A stretch of 64,000 bases of DNA from Actinocorallia herbida (GTDB lineage: Bacteria; Actinomycetota; Actinomycetes; Streptosporangiales; Streptosporangiaceae). Within the stretch, counting starts at the first letter, position 1. Each line of letters starts with the position of its first letter. The notes beneath the pieces were generated by a model. It searched no databases. It saw only the letters and a program-made list of their open reading frames with translations, and was not told where the DNA came from. Made by a program: the position numbers and the translations under genes. Of the stretch, positions 58,464-64,000 are shown piece by piece. The DNA lies in the NCBI RefSeq assembly GCF_003751225.1, contig NZ_RJKE01000001.1, forward strand, positions 7,254,001-7,318,000. Direction: 5' to 3'.

Positions 58464-58943
58464 TCAGCCGTACATGTGCATGGTGCGCCAGTCGCCGAAG
58501 TCGGAGAGGCACTCTTCGGTGAGGTCGGCGAGGTCGCGTGGACAGGACCACAGGGCCAGGGCCTCGGGCGATGGCGGGGGCTCGGGGTCGAAGAGGGCGG
58601 TGAGGGAGGCCGGGCGGTCGCGCTGCCCGGTGACGGCCCAGGGGTGGGCGTCGCCGTGCGAGCAGGGGGCGGGGTCGAGGGTCGCCACCGCCGCGCGCAA
58701 CGCCGCCGCCATGTCGGTCAGGAGGCCGGCGGAGCCGATCCGGCCCGACACCGCGTACCAGGACGTGGCGCTCAGGATGACGACGAACCCGGCGCGGCCC
58801 GGACCGCCCGGGGCGGCGGCGAGCCTGTCGGCGCAGTCCTGGAGCGTCCACCGGGGGTCGCCCGAGGGATGGTCGTCGACGATCCCGCGCAGGGACCCGG
58901 CCAGGTCCGACGCCTCCGACGCGCTCATCTCCACGGTGGTCAT
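58464..58943 (-). CDS. Hypothetical protein, 159 aa
   Basis: This 159-residue protein has no motif I recognise. It begins MTTVEMSASEASDLAGSLRGIVDD, has a central GFVVILSATSWYAVSGRIGSAG and ends LSDFGDWRTMHMYG. Codon use is normal for the window. The ATG at 58943 is the only sensible start. It lies between the amine-oxidase and kinase genes, divergent from the latter by 112 bp, and shares no obvious link with either. Confidence 0.7.
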   Translation of the reverse strand: MTTVEMSASEASDLAGSLRGIVDDHPSGDPRWTLQDCADRLAAAPGGPGRAGFVVILSATSWYAVSGRIGSAGLLTDMAAALRAAVATLDPAPCSHGDAHPWAVTGQRDRPASLTALFDPEPPPSPEALALWSCPRDLADLTEECLSDFGDWRTMHMYG

Positions 58944-59055
58944 GCCGGGAACCTACCGAGTGCCGCCGACACTTCGATCATGCATGCCACCGGCATCGCA
59001 CAGCAGATGGGGAAATCTCCGATAAGAGAGATCGCCGGCGGCTATCCTGCCGGGC

Positions 59056-60504
59056 GTGATCCCGTTTCAGCCCCTCGGGGCGCGCGATCCCCGCGAGATC
59101 GGCGGGTACCGGATCTCGGCGGTGCTGGGTTCCGGCGGCATGGGCCGAGTGTTCCTCGGCGCGACGCGCAGCGGGCGGCTGCTCGCGATCAAGGTGATCC
59201 GGCCGGAGTACGCCGACGACGAGCACTTCCGGCGCAGGTTCCGGCGCGAGGTCGAGGCCGCCGACCGGGTGCGCAGCATCTACACCGCGCCCGTCGTGGA
59301 CGCCGACCCGGAAGGCTCGCCGCCGTGGCTGGCGACCGCCTACGTGCCGGGGCCGTCGCTCGCCGCGGCGGTCGCCGAGCAGGGCCCGCTGCCCGCCGCG
59401 ACGGCGCGGGTGCTCGCGCTGGGCGTCGCCGAGGCCCTGCACGCGGTGCACGCGGCGGGCCTGGTGCACCGCGACCTCAAGCCGGGGAACGTGCTGCTGT
59501 CGGCCGACGGCCCGCGCGTCATCGACTTCGGGATCGCCCGCGCCGCCGACACCACGCCGCTGACCCGCACGGGCGCCCGGATGGGCTCACCGCACTTCAT
59601 GTCCCCCGAGCAGGCCGCGGCCCGGACCGCCGAAGCGCCGTCGGACGTCTTCGCCCTGGGCGCGACGGTGCTGTTCGCCGCCACCGGCCGTCCTCCGTTC
59701 GGCGAGGGCGACCCGGCCGCGGTGCTCTACCGCGTCCTGCACGACGAGCCCGACCTCTCCGGCTGCCCCGAGGACCTCCTCCCCCTCGTCCGGTCCTGCC
59801 TGGACAAGGACCCCGACGCCCGGCCGTCCGTGCGCGAGGTCATCGACGCGCTGGCGGCCGACCCGTCGGCCACGACCGTCGACTGGCTGCCGGAGGGCGT
59901 CGAGACCGGTCTCGACGCCTACGCGCGGCCGCCCGAGCCCGAGCCGGAGGCCCGCAGGCGCCTCCCCGCCTCGGCGGGCGTGCTCGGCGCGGCGGTCCTG
60001 CTCGCCGGGGCGGTCGTCGCCGCCGCGGTCATCCTGCGGCCCGGCGGCCCCGAGAAGGCCGACGCCGCCCCCTCGCCCAGCGCGACCGCGACGATCCCGT
60101 CGCCCGCGCCGCCCGCCTCCGGCACCTACCGGTTCGACCGGCAGGTCTACCGGGACATGGAGTGGACGGTGAAACTCGACCGGATCGAGGTCGAGGGCGC
60201 CACGGCCACCGCGCGCATCGTCATCTCCCGGAGGTCCGGCACGCGGGAGCTCATCTGCCTCAGGAACGCCGGCGTCAACGTCGCCCTCGTCCTCGCCGAC
60301 GGCAGGTCGGTGCCCGCCCGGAGCACCTTCTGCGGGAAGCACGAGGGCGAGACCTGGCCCGTCCGGGCCGGGACGCCGCACCGGGAATGGGCGACCTTCC
60401 CCGTCTCCCCCGACCTCACCGAGCCCTTCACCCTCGAATGGGGCACCCTCGGCGACGTCCTGGGCGGCCAGGTCAAGGGCCTGACCCTCACCGACCCGTC
60501 CTGA
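59056..60504 (+). CDS. Membrane Ser/Thr protein kinase (Hanks type)
   Basis: This 482-residue kinase begins GGYRISAVLGSGGMGRVFLG (glycine loop). The ATP Lys is in LLAIKVIRP, the catalytic loop is GLVHRDLKPGNVLL, DFGIARAA is the magnesium loop and MGSPHFMSPEQ the activation segment. The kinase domain ends near residue 275. A Pro-rich linker, one transmembrane segment (GVLGAAVLLAGAVVAAAVIL, about residues 310-330) and an extracellular domain of about 155 residues with Cys at two places follow. It is a PknB-like receptor of unknown signal. The GTG at 59056 is the start. Confidence 0.92.
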   Translation: MIPFQPLGARDPREIGGYRISAVLGSGGMGRVFLGATRSGRLLAIKVIRPEYADDEHFRRRFRREVEAADRVRSIYTAPVVDADPEGSPPWLATAYVPGPSLAAAVAEQGPLPAATARVLALGVAEALHAVHAAGLVHRDLKPGNVLLSADGPRVIDFGIARAADTTPLTRTGARMGSPHFMSPEQAAARTAEAPSDVFALGATVLFAATGRPPFGEGDPAAVLYRVLHDEPDLSGCPEDLLPLVRSCLDKDPDARPSVREVIDALAADPSATTVDWLPEGVETGLDAYARPPEPEPEARRRLPASAGVLGAAVLLAGAVVAAAVILRPGGPEKADAAPSPSATATIPSPAPPASGTYRFDRQVYRDMEWTVKLDRIEVEGATATARIVISRRSGTRELICLRNAGVNVALVLADGRSVPARSTFCGKHEGETWPVRAGTPHREWATFPVSPDLTEPFTLEWGTLGDVLGGQVKGLTLTDPS

Positions 60505-60512
60505 CCCGCGCC

Positions 60513-61451
60513 TCAGAGCAGGAGGCCGGACCCCTCCTCCCTGGAGCGCGTGTGCACGACGTGGGCGGCGGCGACGTCAAAGGCGGCGTGGCCGGTCGAC
60601 TTGAAGAAGGTGATCTCCGATTCCGAGACGCGGCCGCGGTGGCGGCCGGCGAGGACGTCGCCGAGGAGGGTGACGCGCTCGGGCGGGACGCCCTGGAGTT
60701 CGTGGGCGCCGGCCGGGAGGGGGGAGGCGGCGGCGCCGGGCCATTCGGCGAAGAGGGTCGCGGAGGCGACGGTGTCGGCGGGGATCTCGGGGCCGTGGAA
60801 GCCGCCCACGGAGCCGACGTGCGCGCCGGGGACGAGCCAGGAGTGGTCGAGCACGGGGGTCCTCGCATCGGTGCAGCACAGCACGATCTCGGCGGCGCGG
60901 ACCGCGTCCTCGATCCCCGCGGACGTGCCGTTCGGATGGCGGGCGGCCAGGGCCGCCGCCGCGGACGGCCGCCGGCCCCCGACCATCAAAGGCAGGTCGG
61001 GGTGCAGCGCGGCGAGCAGGGCGACCTGGGCGGCGGCCTGCGAGCCCGTGCCGATCACCGCGACGCGCCGGGCGCCGGGCCTGGCCAGCGCGCGCATCGC
61101 CACGGTGGCGACGGCGGCGGTGCGCACCTCGGTGATCGGCTCGCCGTCCATGACGGCGAGGACGCTCCCGTCGCGTTCGTCGAAGAGCACGACCACGCCC
61201 CGATGAGCGCTGCGCCCGGCGTGCCCGGGGTCGGCGAAGACGGAGACGAGCTTGGCGCCGAGGCCAAGGCCGGGAACATATCCGGGCATCGCGCCCAGGA
61301 GCCCGCCCGGTGCGAAGGCCGCGACCCGGGGTGGCGCCGACGCGGTCCCGTCGCTGATCGCGCTGAGCGCGACGGCCACCGCGGCGACGACGGCCTCCGG
61401 GTCGAGCGCGGCGGCGGTCGCCCGCGCGTCGAGGACACGTGCCCCGTTCAT
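60513..61451 (-). CDS. Ornithine cyclodeaminase / mu-crystallin family protein (second copy)
   Basis: This 312-residue protein has AKLVSVFADPGHAGRSAHRGVVVLFDERDGSVLAVMDG, ITEVRTAAVATVAMRALA and the Rossmann loop VAVIGTGSQAAAQVALLAALH. It differs from the copy at 2964-3926. It would reduce or deaminate an imino or amino acid. It ends 9 bp from the kinase stop on the other strand. The IclR gene 46 bp upstream on the same strand may share its promoter. Confidence 0.85.
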   Translation of the reverse strand: MNGARVLDARATAAALDPEAVVAAVAVALSAISDGTASAPPRVAAFAPGGLLGAMPGYVPGLGLGAKLVSVFADPGHAGRSAHRGVVVLFDERDGSVLAVMDGEPITEVRTAAVATVAMRALARPGARRVAVIGTGSQAAAQVALLAALHPDLPLMVGGRRPSAAAALAARHPNGTSAGIEDAVRAAEIVLCCTDARTPVLDHSWLVPGAHVGSVGGFHGPEIPADTVASATLFAEWPGAAASPLPAGAHELQGVPPERVTLLGDVLAGRHRGRVSESEITFFKSTGHAAFDVAAAHVVHTRSREEGSGLLL

Positions 61452-61497
61452 CGGAGGCCTTCGAGGGACGAAGCGCGGCGGAGATGATCGGGGCGGT

Positions 61498-62238
61498 TCA
61501 AGGTGCGGCTCCTGAGATGACTGCGGCTAGGGATTCCGCCGCCTCGCGAAGAGCGGCGGCGAGGACCGGCAGCGCCTCGGTCGTGAACTCGGCGTCCGGT
61601 CCGACGAGGGTGAGCGCGCACACGGGGCGCCCTTCGGAATCGAGGACGGCGCGGCTCAGGGAGGCGACCATCCGGTCCTCGCGCCCGTGTTCGACGGCGA
61701 AGCCCGTCCGCTCGGCCTCGGCGAGGGCGTCCGCCAGGGCCGCGGCGGGTGTCCCGTCGGCCTCGGCGACGCGCAGGTAGGGCGCGCGGGCGTCTTCCGG
61801 CAGGGCGGCGACGAGGGCGAGCGGCCCGGCGAACCGGTGGACGGGCAGGGCCTCGCCGACCAGGTCGGTGATCATGTGCAGCCGGGGCGGCCGGACGGCG
61901 TCGAGCACGAGGGACGTGTCGGCCTGCGGGACCTGGAGGTTCACCATCAGCGCCGTCCGGGCGGAGAGGCCCTCCAGCACGGGCCGGGCCAGCGCCGCGA
62001 GCGAGGCGCCGACGGGCGTGCGGGCCAGCCGGAGGATGCCCGCGCCGGGCAGGTAGGCGTCTCCGGCGCGCAGGATCCAGCCCCTCGCGACGAGATCGGC
62101 GAGCACCCGGTGCGCGGTCGCGCGATGCAGCCCGGCCGCCTCGGCGATCTCGCTGAGCCGCTGCGGCCGACCTGCGGAGGCGACGATCTCGATGACGTCG
62201 AGGGCCTTGGCCACCGCCGAATTCGCCGATCTGGGCAC
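61498..62238 (-). CDS. IclR-family transcriptional regulator
   Basis: The product has about 246 residues with an IclR winged helix (SAVAKALDVIEIVASAGRPQRLSEIAEAAGLHRATAHRVLADLVARGWI) and effector domain (HMITDLVGEALPVHRFAGPLALVAALP, SLSRAVLDSEGRPVCALTLVGP). I start it at GTG 62238 because GGGGAGGGG lies just upstream. A GTG five codons earlier lacks one. It is divergent from the amidohydrolase gene by 115 bp, with a perfect palindrome between. Confidence 0.88.
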   Translation of the reverse strand: MPRSANSAVAKALDVIEIVASAGRPQRLSEIAEAAGLHRATAHRVLADLVARGWILRAGDAYLPGAGILRLARTPVGASLAALARPVLEGLSARTALMVNLQVPQADTSLVLDAVRPPRLHMITDLVGEALPVHRFAGPLALVAALPEDARAPYLRVAEADGTPAAALADALAEAERTGFAVEHGREDRMVASLSRAVLDSEGRPVCALTLVGPDAEFTTEALPVLAAALREAAESLAAVISGAAP

Positions 62239-62312
62239 CGGACCCCTCCCCACCTGGGCAAACCGCTGTAAAGCGCGCTACCGTGTCCTCTGGATTACAA
62301 CTGATACAACGA

Positions 62313-62333
62313 TTGTTACATACTACGTAACAA
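62313..62333. promoter_or_regulatory. Probable IclR operator
   Basis: TTGTTAC (62313-62319) and GTAACAA (62327-62333) form a perfect 7-bp inverted repeat with ATACTAC between, 20 bp before the amidohydrolase start. The arms resemble the shape but not the sequence of the palindrome at 24744-24764. Confidence 0.65.
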
Positions 62334-62353
62334 GCCTGGACAGGAGGTGCCGC

Positions 62354-63676
62354 GTGCTGGAGTTTCCGGGCGCACCCACGCCGTACGCCCCGGCGCCGGA
62401 AGACGCGGTCACCGTCTACCGGGGGGCCACGCTGATCGACGGGCACGGCGGCCCGTCCCGTCCCGGCACCTCGATCGCGGTCCTCGGCCAGGTGCTCGCC
62501 TTCGTCGGGCCCGACGCGGAACTCCCCGCCGCGTTCGCCGACGCCGAGACCGTCGAGCTGACCGGCCGGTTCGTGGTGCCGGGCCTCATCGACACCCACC
62601 AGCACCTGGCGACCCCGCCCGACCGGACCGTCGCCGAGTTCGCGCTGCGCCGCCAGGTGTACGGCGGCGTCACCGCGATCCGCGACATGGCCGACGACCT
62701 GCGCCAGATCTCCGACCTCGCCCGCGCCACCCTGGTGGGCGAGATCCCCGGCCCCGACCTCGGCTACGCCGCCCTCACCGCGGGCCCCGGGTTCTTCTCC
62801 GACCCGCGCACCTGGGAGGTCTCGCGCGGCGCGGCCCCCGGCGCGATCCCCCACATGCAGGCGATCACCGACGCGACCGACCTCCCCCTGGCCGTCGCGC
62901 TGGCCCGCGGCACCGGCGCCGTCGCACTGAAGATCTACGCCGATCTGCCCGCCCGGCTCGTCGCCGAGCTCACCGCGGAGGCGCACCGGCAGGGGCTGCA
63001 CGTGTGGGCGCACGCGGCGGTCTTCCCCGCGACCCCGCGCGACATCGTCGAGGCGGGCGTCGACGTCGTCTCGCACGCGACGCTCCTCGCGCACGAGGCG
63101 TCCGCCCAGAACGGCCGCGCCAGCTACGCCGAGAAGCCTCCGATCGACTTCGCGCGGTTCACCGGCGAGGACGACCCCGTCATGGCCGGGCTGTTCGCGC
63201 TGATGCGCGAGCGCGGCACGATCCTCGACGCGACCGCCGCCCTGTACTCGGTCCTCGCCGAGCCCGGTGAGGACGACCCCGGTTTCCCGCACGGCCCCGA
63301 GACGGCCGAACTCGCCGTCCACCTCACCCGGCAGGCGCACGCGGCCGGCGTCGAGATCTGCGCGGGCACCGACTACGAGACGGACGCTGACACGCCCTAC
63401 CCGTCGCTGATCGAGGAGATCGAGTTCCTCGTCGCGCGGTGCGGGTTCACCGCCGCGCAGGCGATCCGCTCCGCGACCCTCGTCGGGGCCAAGGCGATGG
63501 ACGCCGAGGACGTGCGGGGCACCGTCGAGCCCGGGAAGCTCGCCGACCTCGTCGTCCTCGCCGAAGACCCTTACGCCGACATCGCCGCGCTGCGGACCGT
63601 CGTCGGCACCCTCAAGCGCGGCACGTGGTTCGACCGCGCCGACTTCTCCCCCGCCGCGAAGGGAACCGACCGATGA
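62354..63676 (+). CDS. Amidohydrolase-superfamily protein
   Basis: This 440-residue metal-dependent hydrolase has the HxH ligand pair in VVPGLIDTHQHLATPP. A Lys in ALKIYADLPARLVAELTAEA may be carboxylated, and further His lie in HVWAHAAVFP and VSHATLLAHE. The catalytic Asp is in ICAGTDYETDADTPYPSL. The order and spacing resemble dipeptidase- or imidazolonepropionase-type members. AGGAGG lies 6 nt before the GTG at 62354. It overlaps the dipeptidase gene by 4 nt, so an amide or peptide substrate is likely. Confidence 0.85.
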   Translation: MLEFPGAPTPYAPAPEDAVTVYRGATLIDGHGGPSRPGTSIAVLGQVLAFVGPDAELPAAFADAETVELTGRFVVPGLIDTHQHLATPPDRTVAEFALRRQVYGGVTAIRDMADDLRQISDLARATLVGEIPGPDLGYAALTAGPGFFSDPRTWEVSRGAAPGAIPHMQAITDATDLPLAVALARGTGAVALKIYADLPARLVAELTAEAHRQGLHVWAHAAVFPATPRDIVEAGVDVVSHATLLAHEASAQNGRASYAEKPPIDFARFTGEDDPVMAGLFALMRERGTILDATAALYSVLAEPGEDDPGFPHGPETAELAVHLTRQAHAAGVEICAGTDYETDADTPYPSLIEEIEFLVARCGFTAAQAIRSATLVGAKAMDAEDVRGTVEPGKLADLVVLAEDPYADIAALRTVVGTLKRGTWFDRADFSPAAKGTDR

Positions 63677-64000
63677 GCACCGACCTGCCCTTGATCGTCA
63701 ACGCGCTCGGCGCGCTGGACAATCCCAACGCCGAGACGTCCCTGGCCGCCGCGAACGCGCTCATCCAGAACAGCGACGAGATGACCGTCGACGCCCGCGC
63801 GATCGCCGACGCCCACGCGTCCGGTCTCACCGCGGTGAACGTCACGCTCGGGTACGTCATGGGCGACCTGCCCCCTTACGAGCACACCCTCGCCGAGATC
63901 GCCCACTGGGACCGCGTCATCGCCGACCACCCCGGCGACCTCCGCAAGGTCGTGCGCGCGGCCGACATCACCGACGCCCGCGCGAACGACGAGATCGGCG
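63673..64000 (+). CDS. Membrane dipeptidase (peptidase M19), N-terminal part
   Basis: ATG 63673 overlaps the amidohydrolase stop and the gene runs off the window, so 109 codons are visible. It begins MSTDLPLIVNALGALDNPNAE, and then ARAIADAHASGLTAVNVTLGYVMGD matches the N-terminus of M19 (renal-dipeptidase-type) enzymes, here lacking a signal peptide. It would hydrolyse dipeptides, perhaps those with D-residues. It forms an operon with the amidohydrolase under the IclR regulator. Confidence 0.78.
   Translation, partial: MSTDLPLIVNALGALDNPNAETSLAAANALIQNSDEMTVDARAIADAHASGLTAVNVTLGYVMGDLPPYEHTLAEIAHWDRVIADHPGDLRKVVRAADITDARANDEIG

Noticed and set aside
1-64000. tRNA, rRNA, insertion sequences, phage genes or a natural-product megasynthase
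   Set aside because: None was seen on reading both strands. A tRNA could still be missed without a covariance search.

Overview
The window reads as the chromosome of a high-GC actinomycete, probably a filamentous one near Thermomonosporaceae or Streptosporangiaceae. The evidence is very high GC at third codon positions, frequent GTG and TTG starts, a WhiB regulator, an IdeR/DmdR-type iron box, an NDMA-type alcohol dehydrogenase, a Hanks-type kinase and many TetR, IclR, MarR and MocR regulators. I saw no rRNA, tRNA, CRISPR array, insertion sequence or phage gene. Gene density is ordinary and most gaps are short.

Layout. 1-4 kb: the tail of rsgA, a G-rich repeat, and a MocR regulator divergent from a phzF/ornithine-cyclodeaminase pair across a perfect 28-bp palindrome. 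4.2-8.7 kb: SGNH hydrolase, metallophosphoesterase, YccF and an MFS transporter. 8.8-13.4 kb: a lipid/glycerol group (diacylglycerol kinase, AGPS-like flavoprotein, TetR, glpD). 13.5-17.1 kb: an iron-box sucrase/ferredoxin-like gene, WhiB, a phosphotriesterase-fold protein that has lost most metal ligands, and a BrkB/YihY membrane protein. 17.2-21.4 kb: assimilatory sulfate reduction (small Cys protein, attenuator-type leader peptide, sulfite reductase, zinc-ribbon peptide, cysH, sirohydrochlorin chelatase), then cyanase. 21.6-30.1 kb: a 12-residue-repeat membrane protein, a decayed gene, xdhC, a NicC-like monooxygenase with IclR, and an HTH/NUDIX/YdcF/NUDIX group in which two genes carry single-base frameshifts.

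30.1-45.5 kb is the most distinctive part. It is a catabolic island with a molybdenum hydroxylase (three subunits plus CoxG), an SsuABC/TauABC-type importer, aldehyde dehydrogenase, an aspartate-dehydrogenase-like protein, a short-chain dehydrogenase-fold protein, a ThDP enzyme, an extradiol-type dioxygenase, a cupin and an alpha/beta hydrolase. A MarR regulator lies at its edge, and copies of the same palindrome (core CTTAGTACTAAG) lie at three of its promoter regions. The genes together suggest import, hydroxylation and ring cleavage of an aromatic or N-heteroaromatic compound, then decarboxylation and aldehyde oxidation. The substrate cannot be read from the sequence.

45.7-64 kb: MerR, methyltransferase, TetR and IclR genes, an acyl-CoA ligase, an NDMA-type alcohol dehydrogenase, and an amine-utilisation group (glutamine-synthetase-like ligase, gamma-glutamyltransferase-like protein, copper amine oxidase). 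The window ends with a Ser/Thr kinase, a second ornithine-cyclodeaminase homologue, an IclR regulator and an amidohydrolase that overlaps a membrane dipeptidase cut by the window edge. All functions are inferred from motifs read by eye. No database search was possible.
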